NCBI GenBank assembly: GCA_039810245.1
Contig: JBDHWQ010000002.1
Span: 1-64,000, forward strand
Origin: CALDSL01 sp039810245
GTDB taxonomy: Bacteria; Chloroflexota; Anaerolineae; Anaerolineales; Anaerolineaceae
Direction of reading: 5' to 3'
Length of the DNA stretch: 64,000 nucleotides
The notes under the pieces are model-generated. The model ran no database searches. It had not been told where the DNA came from and worked only from the letters and a program-made list of their open reading frames with translations. Made by a program: the position numbers and the translations under genes. This document shows positions 1 to 8,262 of this stretch, piece after piece. How positions within the stretch are numbered: the first letter of the stretch is position 1; the number at the start of each line of letters is the position of its first letter.

Positions 1-257
1 TGGAAGATCATGCCGATCTGGCGGCGGATTTTGCGGATATCATCGCCGCGCGCCGAGGTAATATCGAGGTCATTCCAGTAGATTTTCCCCGACGTAGGCT
101 CAATCAACCGGTTGATACAGCGCAGCAGGGTCGATTTTCCAGAGCCGCTCAACCCGATGACCGCCAGAAATTCTCCATCCTGCACTTCAAAACTCACATC
201 GTGCAGCGCCTGAGTGCCGTTTGGATATACTTTGGTCAGGTGTTCAACTTTCAACAT
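1..257 (-). CDS. phnC: Phosphonate-type ABC transporter ATPase, partial
   Basis: This is the N-terminal 85 residues of an ABC ATPase; the rest lies beyond the left edge. The start ATG (complement of 255-257) opens MLKVEHLTKVYPNGTQ, and the Walker A motif GLSGSGKST follows at about residue 36, then RCINRLIEPTSGKI, which is the pattern of PhnC-type ATPases. By family knowledge it would power uptake of phosphonate, phosphite or phosphate through a partner permease. It lies 89 nt downstream of the matching binding protein gene on the same strand, separated from it by a strong hairpin. The substrate cannot be told from this fragment. Confidence 0.85.
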   Translation of the reverse strand, partial: MLKVEHLTKVYPNGTQALHDVSFEVQDGEFLAVIGLSGSGKSTLLRCINRLIEPTSGKIYWNDLDITSARGDDIRKIRRQIGMIF

Positions 258-297
258 AGCGGTTATGTGCTCCAGGATGGTATGGAAGGTTGCAGGC

Positions 298-340
298 AAA
301 AAATTTGCCTGGCAGGCCTTTCGACCTGCCAGGCAAATTG
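298..340 (-). terminator. Intrinsic terminator or attenuator between phnD and phnC
   Basis: A perfect 15-bp inverted repeat (302-316 with 325-339, 8-nt loop) is followed on the minus strand by six U residues (303-298). It sits between the binding-protein gene and the ATPase gene. Such a position usually lowers expression of the transporter genes relative to the abundant binding protein. Confidence 0.8.
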
Positions 341-346
341 CATAAC

Positions 347-1510
347 TTACTTTACCAGCTCGGCGGGATCAATGCCGGCAGCCTTGAGAACATTGGCAAA
401 GTCGGCATAGAAGTTCGCGTCGATCTTCTGGAAGTCGTTGATGGTGTACAGGCCGCGCAGAACGGCGTTGCCACCCGGGTCCTTGGCCATCGAGAGCAGG
501 CCTTCCGTGATGGCATCCTGGTATTCCTGCGGCAGGGTCTTCACATACTGCACGCCGTCGTTGGGGATGCGCTCGGTCACAGCGAAGGGCTTTACCTTCT
601 CGGTGATGTCAGGGTAATCCGCGGCCAGGTTGGCAGCGCTGTCGGTCAGCACGTCGATGTACGTGACGCCCGCGTCGCAGTCGCCCTTGTACACGGCAAT
701 ACCCACATTGTTATGCGACCCGGCATTCTGGATGGCCGCAAAGTCAACATCGGGGTCAATGCCCTTCGAGAGCAGGATGATGCGAGGGATGATGTAGCCC
801 GAAGTCGAGTTGGGATCCACGAAGCAGAAGGTTTTGCCTTTCAGGTCTTCGAAGGTCTTGATGCCCGAATCGACGTTAGCGATGAACTGGCCCTTGTAGA
901 AGGCCTGCAGTTCGCCCTTCATTGCCTTGTCGGGGTCCACATCGTTGGTGTTGTACTTGCGCATCACCGCCAGGGCAGGGACGATTCCGTACTTTTCGAT
1001 GCCCAGCAGGGCTGAGAAGGTATTGAGGAAACCAATCTGGGCCTTTTCCGCACCCATGGCTTCGATCGAGGCGGCAAAAGTAGTGCCGACTTCAATCTGG
1101 AAGTTCAGGCCGGTCATCTTGGTCAGGCATTCAGCGATTTCATTGCCGGCCTTGGTGATCTTGCCCGTGTCGCCCGAAGGAACGAAAGTGATCACGATCG
1201 GCTTATCGGCGGAGCCGAGTTCACCCGCTTTGGCGGTCAGTGGGCTGGCAATAGGCGCGCAGGCCGCGGGCGGCGGGGTGGGGGCAGCCGTGGGCGCAGT
1301 CGTCGCGGCGGGCGCTTCGGTTGCGGCAGGCGCTTCCGTGGCAGCGGGCGCTTCGGTAGCAGCGGGCGCCTCAGTGGCAGCCGGAGCTTCGGTGGCCGCG
1401 GGGGCCTGCGTTGCGGCAGGCGCTTCGGTCGCGGCGGGCGTGCAGGCGGCCATGATGACGGAAAGCATCATCACGACTACCAGCGCCAGATAGGAAAAGC
1501 GGTTCTTCAT
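347..1510 (-). CDS. phnD: Phosphate/phosphite/phosphonate ABC transporter substrate-binding lipoprotein
   Basis: This 387-residue exported lipoprotein has a signal peptide with lipobox MAAC (Cys at about 22), then a low-complexity linker of seven APAAT units, then a PhnD-like periplasmic binding fold from about residue 100. Family motifs include VTFVPSGDTGKI, an AQIGFLNTFSALL stretch and FCFVDPNSTSGYIIPR, as in PhnD/PtxB-type binding proteins (type 2 fold). It should bind an oxyanion or organophosphonate outside the membrane and hand it to the PhnC/PhnE transporter encoded downstream. The start is set by the signal peptide and an AGGAGAAGA site upstream. A good sigma-70 promoter lies at 1575-1603. 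The exact ligand is not predictable. Confidence 0.9.
   Translation of the reverse strand: MKNRFSYLALVVVMMLSVIMAACTPAATEAPAATQAPAATEAPAATEAPAATEAPAATEAPAATEAPAATTAPTAAPTPPPAACAPIASPLTAKAGELGSADKPIVITFVPSGDTGKITKAGNEIAECLTKMTGLNFQIEVGTTFAASIEAMGAEKAQIGFLNTFSALLGIEKYGIVPALAVMRKYNTNDVDPDKAMKGELQAFYKGQFIANVDSGIKTFEDLKGKTFCFVDPNSTSGYIIPRIILLSKGIDPDVDFAAIQNAGSHNNVGIAVYKGDCDAGVTYIDVLTDSAANLAADYPDITEKVKPFAVTERIPNDGVQYVKTLPQEYQDAITEGLLSMAKDPGGNAVLRGLYTINDFQKIDANFYADFANVLKAAGIDPAELVK
1305..1445 (-). repeat. Tandem 15-bp repeats encoding the APAAT linker
   Basis: Imperfect 15-bp units within the binding-protein gene each encode Ala-Pro-Ala-Ala-Thr plus a joining Glu or Gln. They form the flexible tether between lipidated Cys and the ligand-binding domain and are prone to length change by slippage. 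Confidence 0.85.
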
Positions 1511-1574
1511 AGAAATCTTCTCCTCGTAGAAAAAAGGTTTGTTCGATACGCGGGTCTACGGCCCGAGCTTTGTT

Positions 1575-1603
1575 ATCATAACGCAGAAAAAATTCATTGA
1601 CAA
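1575..1603 (-). promoter_or_regulatory. Sigma-70 promoter for the phnD operon
   Basis: On the minus strand TTGTCA (1598-1603) is separated by exactly 17 nt from TATGAT (1575-1580). It lies about 65 nt upstream of the binding-protein start codon. Confidence 0.75.
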
Positions 1604-1650
1604 GTAAGGATATCCCCTATACGGCTGACAGATGACTAAAAAGTCGCCGG

Positions 1651-2418
1651 CTACTGCCCGTCGTCCGCAAGCTTGAAGGGGTTAAAATCGGTATCGCGGT
1701 CGAAATAATCTTCGTGCTCCGCGCGTTTGAGGAAATTGACCACCGCGTAGGTGAGTGGCGTCATCAGCACTTCCACGCCGACTTTGAACAGGTAATTGCT
1801 GATCACCAGCGTGGCGAACAACGACCAGGGGAAAACCCCGGCCAGCGTGGCAATGCCGATAAAGCCGATTGTGTCAACCATCTCACCCACCAGAGTGCTG
1901 CCAATCGTGCGCGCCCACAGCCGCCGCCCACCGGTGAGCACTTTCATCCGCGCCAGAATATACGAGTTGCTGAACTCGCCCAGAAAATAGGCAACCAGCG
2001 ACGCCAGCGCGATCCCCCCGCTGCTTACCCCCCCCAGGATGGCATTGTAGGCTTGCTGGCCGGCATACAGCTGCCATTGCGCCTCGCCCGGCAGCCGGCC
2101 GACCAGCCAGAATACCACCACCGAGAGCAGCAGGCTGCCAAACCCGGCCCAGATCACCCGGCGCGAGCGCCGGTAGCCGTACACTTCGGTGAGCACATCG
2201 CCAAAAATATAGCTGATCGGGAACAGGATGGTGCCCGCATCAAAGGCCAGCGGCACGCCAAAGATCGACGCGCCCCAATCGACGATCTTTGCGCTGGAAG
2301 CGATATTACTGACAAGCAGCACCGTTACAAACAGCGCCATCACAAAATCGAAGTAGCGGTATACCCGCCGCTCACCGGGCATTGTTGCCGGCCTGGGCAG
2401 TTTCTCTTTTGATTGCAT
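1651..2418 (-). CDS. yhhQ: Queuosine precursor transporter (VUT/YhhQ family)
   Basis: A 255-residue polytopic membrane protein with about six hydrophobic segments. The stretch DAGTILFPISYIFGDVLTEV followed by YGYRRSRRVIW is the hallmark of the vitamin-uptake-like (VUT, formerly DUF165) family, whose E. coli member YhhQ imports preQ0/preQ1 for tRNA queuosine synthesis. The later motif with EFSNSYILARMK and the polar pair in GEMVDTIGFI also match. The protein is of normal family length. It begins 15 nt after the end of the upstream lipoprotein gene, so the two may be cotranscribed. A preQ1 riboswitch was not seen upstream. Confidence 0.9.
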   Translation of the reverse strand: MQSKEKLPRPATMPGERRVYRYFDFVMALFVTVLLVSNIASSAKIVDWGASIFGVPLAFDAGTILFPISYIFGDVLTEVYGYRRSRRVIWAGFGSLLLSVVVFWLVGRLPGEAQWQLYAGQQAYNAILGGVSSGGIALASLVAYFLGEFSNSYILARMKVLTGGRRLWARTIGSTLVGEMVDTIGFIGIATLAGVFPWSLFATLVISNYLFKVGVEVLMTPLTYAVVNFLKRAEHEDYFDRDTDFNPFKLADDGQ

Positions 2419-2433
2419 AACTACTCTTTTCTG

Positions 2434-3462
2434 TTACTTCACCGCGCGCCATACCGCGTCCAGGGCTTTGAGCGCTTCATTGCGGTGGATGACCAGCGCT
2501 TCATCTGACAAATACATCGGGTCTTTCATCCCGGACTGCGGCAGGTGCTGCACCGTTGACCAGAAGTTCCACAGAGGCAGCCCGCGCTGCATGGCAGTTT
2601 CCGCGTAGGAGAAATTCACATGCTCGTCCTGCTCCAGGTTATCGGCTTTGGTAACCAGCACCGGGACTGCCTTGTGCTCCAGGATTTTGTCAATAATCAT
2701 ATTCATATACACGCTGTTGCGCGCTTCCCAATGCGTGCCCACGTGAATAAACACAATGCTTGGTCGATGGACGCGCAGCTCGCAGTCCAGGGGCGTTTCG
2801 CCCATCGTGCATAAACCTTCTCGGTTGTCATTCCACATCCAGAACAGCAGCGCGCCTTCGGTGGTCCCATCTTTCACAGTGGGACTGTAGCGGTTGAACG
2901 AGCCGGCAAAGTTCTGCACAGTTTCCTGCAAAGAGGCAGGGAGCTGCTGAACCAGATCGGGGGATGTGTCGAACTGGCCCATGAAAACGCCCGGCTGGCT
3001 CTGGCAGTCGCCCAGGATGGAAAATGCGTGCGGGTCGTTCCCTGCTTTCAGGCCTTCCTGGTAAATCTCGCGCAACTGCTCCGAGACGACCGGCATCTCT
3101 GGCCATTCTTTCCACAGTGCGGGCGACATCGGCGTAGCGGTGGCGGTTGGGGTGGGCGTGCGCGTGGGAGTGCGCGTTGGCGTGCGAGTAGGACGCGGCG
3201 TGCGCGTTGGGGTGCTGGTAGCTGTGGGGCTGGATGTCGGGCTGGGCAGCGGCGTGGGCGTGGCGCTGCGGGGCAGGGGGGTGGGCGTTGTGCCGGTGAA
3301 CACCTGCTGCAGAACTACAGCGATGGGATTATTGGTCGTATCGTTGGCGGTGCGGCTGCCAGGCCAGGGGCGGGCAAATGCCGCGCAGCCCCACAATCCG
3401 ATCGCCATCAGGCACAAGGTTAAGAAGAATCCTGTTCGTTCCGCGCGTTTGTGCTGCTTCAT
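2434..3462 (-). CDS. Secreted SGNH/GDSL-like lipoprotein with Thr-Pro linker
   Basis: A 342-residue protein with an N-terminal signal segment ending in a WGC lipobox-like Cys (about 26), a linker rich in TPTRTPT and TPTPLP repeats (about residues 58-112), and a C-terminal domain. The C-terminal domain starts with FSILGDCQSQ, resembling block I of SGNH hydrolases (GDS changed to GDC-Q-S), and has a later block with VFIHVGTHWEARN and PVLVTKADN that resembles blocks II/III, ending in an IHRNEALKALDAV helix. It probably acts outside the membrane on a glycan or ester, but the altered catalytic block makes activity uncertain. It lies just upstream of the queuosine transporter gene; no functional link is obvious. 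Confidence 0.6.
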   Translation of the reverse strand: MKQHKRAERTGFFLTLCLMAIGLWGCAAFARPWPGSRTANDTTNNPIAVVLQQVFTGTTPTPLPRSATPTPLPSPTSSPTATSTPTRTPRPTRTPTRTPTRTPTPTATATPMSPALWKEWPEMPVVSEQLREIYQEGLKAGNDPHAFSILGDCQSQPGVFMGQFDTSPDLVQQLPASLQETVQNFAGSFNRYSPTVKDGTTEGALLFWMWNDNREGLCTMGETPLDCELRVHRPSIVFIHVGTHWEARNSVYMNMIIDKILEHKAVPVLVTKADNLEQDEHVNFSYAETAMQRGLPLWNFWSTVQHLPQSGMKDPMYLSDEALVIHRNEALKALDAVWRAVK

Positions 3463-3516
3463 AATCCCATAACCCTTACATCGATGACCCCATAATGTTG
3501 AAAATTATATCACCAT

Positions 3517-3546
3517 AAAAAAACAACCCGCCCTTGTGAGGCGGGT
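3517..3546 (-). terminator. Intrinsic terminator after the radical SAM gene
   Basis: Stem ACCCGCC/GGCGGGT (3526-3532 with 3540-3546) followed on the minus strand by a U-rich run (3523-3517). It lies about 35 nt beyond the stop of the radical SAM gene. Confidence 0.85.
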
Positions 3547-3580
3547 CTGAGTGATGATCTATGGGAACTGTTGTTGGCTG

Positions 3581-5110
3581 CTAATCTGTCCCGGCCAACT
3601 GCGCAGCCGCACCGGTTTTCAGTTTGCGCGCGGCTTGCTCGCTCAGCTCGCTGACCTTGCGAAAGTGGTAGCCATAAATGGCAAAGGTAATTGCCAGGGC
3701 AAACTTTTTTGGCTGGCGGAACAGGCTCCAGAAAAACAACTTCCAATAATGCCGACGTTCTTTCCCTACGATCCCCAGCAGATAAATCGAGCGGAAAAAC
3801 GCGTAAATTTCCTGCGGCTCAAGATGTACGCTCGCGGCAATAGGGTTGTACTCGCTCAGGAAAGTGCGCACGCGCGTGTAGAACATGGCCGGCGAGTACA
3901 GATCGCCAAGGAGCTGCTTGTAGCCATCATAGAGCACTTTGGCATCCATTTTGGGAATGATGTTTGTGCTGCCATCTGTATTATCGCCGCTCATTTCATT
4001 GGTCAGGCGGCCTTCCTGTTCCATGCGCCGGTAAAGCTGGGTGCCATATGGGGCCTGGAGCAAACCCACCATAGCGGTGACAATGCCGCTTTTCTGGATA
4101 AAGTCCACCTGGCGCTGGAAGATGCCCGGCGTATCGCTGTCAAAACCCACAATAAAGCCGCCCATCACCTGCAGGCCGTGGCGTTGCAAGCGCTTGACGC
4201 TCTCCACCAGGTCGCGGCCCTTGTTCTGGGTCTTGTGGCACTCGGCCAGGCTGTTTTCATCCGGCGTTTCAATGCCTACAAACACCGATATAAACCCCGC
4301 GGTGGTCATCAAGCCCATTAATTCTTCGTCGTCGGCCAGGTTGATGGTGGCTTCGGTGAGAAACAGGCAGCCGGTCTTCCCCTTGCGCCAGCGGATTAGC
4401 GCTGGCAGAATTTCGTTCTTAATCTGGCGTTTATTGCCAATGAAGTTATCATCCACGAAGAAAATATTGCGCCGCCAACCCATGCTATATATCTTGTCCA
4501 GCTCGGCGATGATTTGCTGCGCATTTTTGGTGCGCGGGCGGTGGCCCAGCAGCGCAGTAACGTTGCAGAAATCACAATTGAATGGGCAGCCGCGCGAGTA
4601 CTGTATAGCCATCGAGTCGTAATACTTCATGTCCACCAGCTCCCACATCGGCACCGGGGTCTGGGTAAGCTCGGGGTATTCATCCGTCTGGTAGATGTGC
4701 TGCGCGCAGCCCTTTTCCAGGTCGGCCAGGAACGGCGCCAGCGTAATCTCAGCTTCATTCAGCACCAGGTGATCCACCTCGGGAAAGTCGTTGGGCTCAC
4801 ACGTAAACAATGGGCCTCCGGCAACCACGGTCTTCCCGGCTGCTTTTGCGCGCGCGATTACACTTTTGGCCGAGCTGCGCTGCACGCTCATTGCGCTGAT
4901 GAGCACCAGGTCGGCCCACTGCAAGTCAGCGTCTTTTAGCTCGGTGATGTTCATATCCACCAGCCGCTTCTTCCATTGTTGGGGGAGCATGGCTGCCACG
5001 GTCACCAGGCCCAGGGGTGGGTTCGACGCCTTTTTGCGGATAAAGCTCAACGCGTGCTTGAACGACCAGAACGTTTCAGGGAACTCCGGGTATACCAGCA
5101 AGATGTTCAT
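3581..5110 (-). CDS. B12-binding domain radical SAM protein (DUF4070-type, HpnP-like)
   Basis: A 509-residue protein with an N-terminal cobalamin-binding domain (about 1-150, starting MNILLVYPEFPETFWSFK) and a radical SAM core with the cluster motif CPFNCDFC (Cys-X3-Cys-X2-Cys near residue 175). The C-terminal region matches the extra domain seen in HpnP-like B12 radical SAM enzymes. Family members carry out methylations or rearrangements on unactivated carbons, including hopanoid C-2 methylation, but the substrate is not fixed by sequence. No hopanoid genes are nearby. The classical B12-ligating DxHxxG is not evident, as is common in this family. An AGAAGA site precedes the ATG. Confidence 0.8.
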   Translation of the reverse strand: MNILLVYPEFPETFWSFKHALSFIRKKASNPPLGLVTVAAMLPQQWKKRLVDMNITELKDADLQWADLVLISAMSVQRSSAKSVIARAKAAGKTVVAGGPLFTCEPNDFPEVDHLVLNEAEITLAPFLADLEKGCAQHIYQTDEYPELTQTPVPMWELVDMKYYDSMAIQYSRGCPFNCDFCNVTALLGHRPRTKNAQQIIAELDKIYSMGWRRNIFFVDDNFIGNKRQIKNEILPALIRWRKGKTGCLFLTEATINLADDEELMGLMTTAGFISVFVGIETPDENSLAECHKTQNKGRDLVESVKRLQRHGLQVMGGFIVGFDSDTPGIFQRQVDFIQKSGIVTAMVGLLQAPYGTQLYRRMEQEGRLTNEMSGDNTDGSTNIIPKMDAKVLYDGYKQLLGDLYSPAMFYTRVRTFLSEYNPIAASVHLEPQEIYAFFRSIYLLGIVGKERRHYWKLFFWSLFRQPKKFALAITFAIYGYHFRKVSELSEQAARKLKTGAAAQLAGTD

Positions 5111-5210
5111 TTTGCATCTTCTCCACGCTTGGTTGGCAGGATTGCGCGGCTGAGTGCGCCGCGGTTTGGCTTTAGTTTACTAACCTCACCTGCCGGTGGT
5201 ATGTGCAGCA

Positions 5211-5262
5211 GGTCACAGGCCTGATCCTATTTCACGGCGTGCCCGGCTGGGGGAATGTGACC
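5211..5262. promoter_or_regulatory. Inverted GGTCAC/GTGACC half-sites upstream of the two-component genes
   Basis: GGTCAC at 5211-5216 and its inverted copy GTGACC at 5257-5262 are 40 nt apart, just upstream of the kinase gene. An equivalent pair follows the response regulator gene (7146-7198). This suggests operator half-sites, possibly for the adjacent NarL-type regulator. This is inference from sequence only. Confidence 0.4.
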
Positions 5263-5297
5263 CTCGTCCCTCACGCGGCACGCCCGGGGGTTGTATA

Positions 5298-6488
5298 ATG
5301 GAAACCATGCAGTCCCAGCAGCAGCAAGTCATCCGTACCGGCAGCGGCGTCGACCTGGCATTTGCCGTGGTTGTGTTGGCCTCGTACTTTGCCACATTTT
5401 CCGCGCTGCAGCGCGCTACCAACCTGGAAATCGGGCTGATGATTGGGCTGGGGATTGCCTATATCAGTATCGGTATTTATGGTTATAAATTCGTGGCGCG
5501 CACCGATGCGCTGCTGGTTCATCTGCTGTACTTCCTGGTGCAGATACCACTTGGCAGCCTGATCGTTTACCTCGGGCGCGGGTCTGGCTTTAATGCGCTG
5601 ATCCTGCTGCCGCTGGCCGGCCACGCGGTGGTGCTGCTTGCATCCACATGGCTGTACGTCACCAATATGGCGCTGGTATTAGGCTACTTCGTCGCAGTGT
5701 GGACCTTCTCCCACGATTGGAATCTGGTCTGGTCCAGCCTGCCAACCTTTCTGGCGGGCGTGATCTTCATTATGGTCTTTACGCAGATGGCCATTGGTGA
5801 AGAAAAGGCGCGCCATGAAGTGGAACGTTTGGCCAGAGACCTGGCGGATGCCAACCTCCGGCTGCGAGAGTATACGCGCCAGGCTGAGGATCTGGCCATC
5901 ATTCAGGAGCGCAACCGCATGGCGCGCGAAATCCACGACGGGTTAGGCCATTATCTGACTGCCATCAACATGCAAATCCAGGCCGCCCAGGCGGTGGCGC
6001 ACGTCTCGCCAGATCGCTCGCAGTCGGCCCTGGAAAAGGCGCAGACGTTGGCTCAGGAAGCGCTGGAAGATGTGCGCCATTCGGTAGCCGCGCTGCATTC
6101 ACGGCCGGAAGAATCGCTCCCGCTGGCCCAGAGTCTGGCGCGCGTGCTGCACAACTGCGATGCAGACATCCAGGCTTCGCTGAACGTGTTAGGCACGCCG
6201 CGCGAGCTATCACCCCAGGCGCACCTCACGCTGTACCGCGCAGCACAGGAAGCGGTGAACAATACCTGCAAGCACGCCCAGGCCACGCAAATGCGCATGA
6301 GCATCGATTATTCGAATCCCCAGGAGGTGTGCCTGCGCGTGCAAGATAATGGGGTAGGCGCGGAATACGCTGAGGGCGGTTTCGGTTTAATTGGGTTGCG
6401 CGAGCGCGCAACGCTGTTAAATGGCACACTTCGCATAGTCACAAGCGAGGGGAAAGGTTTTACGTTGGAAATCGTGGTCCCTGGATGA
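5298..6488 (+). CDS. NarL-type sensor histidine kinase (HisKA_3 family)
   Basis: A 396-residue kinase when started at ATG 5298. Hydrophobic segments at about residues 20-165 form the membrane sensor with five or six helices and no large extracellular domain. A coiled linker leads to the HisKA_3 box NRMAREIHDGLGHYL with the phospho-acceptor His at about 213, and the C-terminal HATPase domain shows VNNTCKHAQAT (N box), VQDNGVGA (G1) and GFGLIGLRERA. It should phosphorylate the LuxR-type regulator encoded by the overlapping next gene. A TATAAT at 5294-5299 overlaps this ATG, so the in-frame ATG 5307 may be the real start on a leaderless message. Confidence 0.9.
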   Translation: METMQSQQQQVIRTGSGVDLAFAVVVLASYFATFSALQRATNLEIGLMIGLGIAYISIGIYGYKFVARTDALLVHLLYFLVQIPLGSLIVYLGRGSGFNALILLPLAGHAVVLLASTWLYVTNMALVLGYFVAVWTFSHDWNLVWSSLPTFLAGVIFIMVFTQMAIGEEKARHEVERLARDLADANLRLREYTRQAEDLAIIQERNRMAREIHDGLGHYLTAINMQIQAAQAVAHVSPDRSQSALEKAQTLAQEALEDVRHSVAALHSRPEESLPLAQSLARVLHNCDADIQASLNVLGTPRELSPQAHLTLYRAAQEAVNNTCKHAQATQMRMSIDYSNPQEVCLRVQDNGVGAEYAEGGFGLIGLRERATLLNGTLRIVTSEGKGFTLEIVVPG

Positions 6489-7141
6489 ATGCGCTTATCA
6501 AAATTCTGATTGTGGATGATCAGTCCCTGTTCCGCGAAGGTTTGCACACGCTGCTTTCGGTGCAGCCGGATTTTGAGGTGGTGGGCGAGGCGGGCAATGG
6601 TGAAGAAGCCCTGCGCCTGGCTGCCACGCTACGCCCCAATGTGGTGCTGATGGACTTGCGCATGCCGGTGCTGGATGGTGTCTCCGCCACACGCCGCCTG
6701 CACCAGCTTTTCCCCGAGTGTCGAGTGATTGCTCTGACCACGTTTGACGACGATGAGCTGGTATTCGATGGCTTGCGCGCCGGCGCGGCCGGCTATCTGC
6801 TCAAAGACGTTTCATCGGACAAGTTGTTTGAGGCCATCCGCGCAACAGCCCGCGGGGATTACTTCCTGCTGCCGTCTATCACTGCCAAAGTGGTGGCTGA
6901 GTTTGCACGCCTGTCCAAGCCTGCCCCCAGGCCGGCTGCCCCGCTGGCGGAACCACTCTCCGGCCGCGAGGTCGAGATTTTACGACTGGTAGCCACCGGC
7001 GCAAGCAATAAAGAAATTGCCGAGAGCCTGGTGATCGCCGAAGGTACGGTCAAAAATCATCTGACCAATATCTTCGCCAAGCTGGATGTGAAAGATCGCA
7101 TGCAGGCAGTGATCAAGGCGGGAGAATTTGGTATCCTGTGA
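6485..7141 (+). CDS. NarL/FixJ-family response regulator
   Basis: A 218-residue regulator overlapping the kinase gene by 4 nt (ATGA), which implies translational coupling. The receiver domain (1-120) has acidic pair D11/D12, phospho-acceptor D57 in VVLMDLRMP, T85/T86 and K107. The C-terminal LuxR-type helix-turn-helix (about 155-215) shows LSGREVEILRLVATGASNKE and GTVKNHLTNIFAKL. It probably controls its own operon and the adjacent membrane protein gene, given the GGTCAC half-site pairs on both sides. The stimulus is unknown. Confidence 0.93.
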   Translation: MNALIKILIVDDQSLFREGLHTLLSVQPDFEVVGEAGNGEEALRLAATLRPNVVLMDLRMPVLDGVSATRRLHQLFPECRVIALTTFDDDELVFDGLRAGAAGYLLKDVSSDKLFEAIRATARGDYFLLPSITAKVVAEFARLSKPAPRPAAPLAEPLSGREVEILRLVATGASNKEIAESLVIAEGTVKNHLTNIFAKLDVKDRMQAVIKAGEFGIL

Positions 7142-7145
7142 GCCA

Positions 7146-7198
7146 GGTCACGGCCATGCATACGATTGGCGCGGCGGAATGTGCGCCGCGGTGTGACC
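7146..7198. promoter_or_regulatory. Second GGTCAC/GTGACC half-site pair enclosing a GC hairpin
   Basis: GGTCAC (7146-7151) and GTGACC (7193-7198) are 41 nt apart and enclose a 7-bp GC stem (7170-7176 with 7184-7190). No T-run follows, so this is not a typical terminator. The 12-bp stretch GTGCGCCGCGGT (7181-7192) recurs at 5154-5165 upstream of the kinase. Confidence 0.4.
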
Positions 7199-7268
7199 CG
7201 GGTAGGTTCTCAAAGCAACTTGCGTGGTGTACCATCCAACTATTCACCCGCGCAGAGGTGGATCATCG

Positions 7269-8120
7269 GTGAACGATAATCAAGGAAATTCCAGCAATAC
7301 CGCAGCATTTCACTGGCCGCAGATTGCCGGCATCCTGCTCATCTTTACCGGCGCAATGGTGTTGTTGGATAGCACGCTGAAAACAGGATGGTTAACCTTG
7401 CTCATTCTTCCCGCGGTCGGTCTTGGTTTTCTGGTGGGCGGTGTTCGCATGCGCCGCCTGGCGCTGCTGATCCCCGGCTGCCTGGTGACCGGGCTGGGGA
7501 TTGGCACGTTTCTCTTCTTTGCGCGCTTTCTCCAATTTGACTGGCAGCCGCGAACGGGCTGGTTGTTTTTAGCGTTTGGCCTGGGCTGGTGCCTCATCCC
7601 GCTGCTCACCTGGGCATTGTTTCGACGCGTGGCCTGGTGGGCGTTGATCACCGGCAGCATCATTACCGGGCTGGGGCTCACCTTCCTCTCCTCGCCACTG
7701 CGGCTGACCGACTTCGCCCTTTACCTGGGCGCCTGCCTGGGGCTGGCGTTTTTGGTGTGGGGCGTGTCCGCGCGCCTGTTTGGGTTAATTATCCCCGGCT
7801 GCCTGCTGTTAAGCATTGGCCCGGGCATTTATGCCGCCTGGACCGGGGTGGCCGAGCCGAACCCGCTCTCGCGTACCGGCATCATGCTGGTGGCGTTTGC
7901 GCTGGGATGGGGATTGATCACGCTGTTCTCGCGCGTGATTACTCAAGGCTTTGTCTGGTGGCCGCTGATCCCGGGGGGTATTCTGGCGATGGTCGGCTGG
8001 GGCCTGTATATCGGCGGCAATCCGGAGAATGCGCTGAATTTCATCGGTAACACCGGCTCGATTGGATTGATCATCTTCGGCGTATACTTGCTGCTGCTGC
8101 GGCGGGGAATTCAAAGCTGA
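7269..8120 (+). CDS. Polytopic membrane protein of unknown function
   Basis: A protein of 283 residues from the GTG at 7269, chosen because an AGAGGTGG site sits 8 nt upstream; an ORF extension to 7224 has no such site. It contains eight or so hydrophobic helices arranged as three repeats of a pattern like GLGFLVGGVRMRRLALLIPG, each followed by G-I/T-G and a Leu-rich helix, with the related SARLFGLIIPGCLLLSIGPG as a clear internal copy. This suggests duplication of a helix pair. No catalytic residues or known domain can be named. It follows the two-component pair and lies behind the second half-site pair, so it could be a target of that system. Confidence 0.7.
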   Translation: MNDNQGNSSNTAAFHWPQIAGILLIFTGAMVLLDSTLKTGWLTLLILPAVGLGFLVGGVRMRRLALLIPGCLVTGLGIGTFLFFARFLQFDWQPRTGWLFLAFGLGWCLIPLLTWALFRRVAWWALITGSIITGLGLTFLSSPLRLTDFALYLGACLGLAFLVWGVSARLFGLIIPGCLLLSIGPGIYAAWTGVAEPNPLSRTGIMLVAFALGWGLITLFSRVITQGFVWWPLIPGGILAMVGWGLYIGGNPENALNFIGNTGSIGLIIFGVYLLLLRRGIQS

Positions 8121-8170
8121 AGCCAGGCTAAACCTTGCACATAGGTTAAACCAGCTTAAGAAAAACTGGT

Positions 8171-8200
8171 AAATCCTGTCCATTCGTGATAGGATTTTTT
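8171..8200 (+). terminator. Weak intrinsic terminator
   Basis: AAATCCT (8171-8177) pairs with AGGATTT (8191-8197) and a six-T run ends at 8200. It lies about 50 nt after the membrane protein gene. Confidence 0.5.
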
Positions 8201-8262
8201 GTATCAATATTGACAAGAATTGTATGATTTATCGCGTCATTCGATTGTGAAGGAGCCGTGCC

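Noticed and set aside
1305..1445. Regular tandem repeats that look like a CRISPR array
   Set aside because: The 15-bp units are in frame and encode a linker, with no unique spacers.
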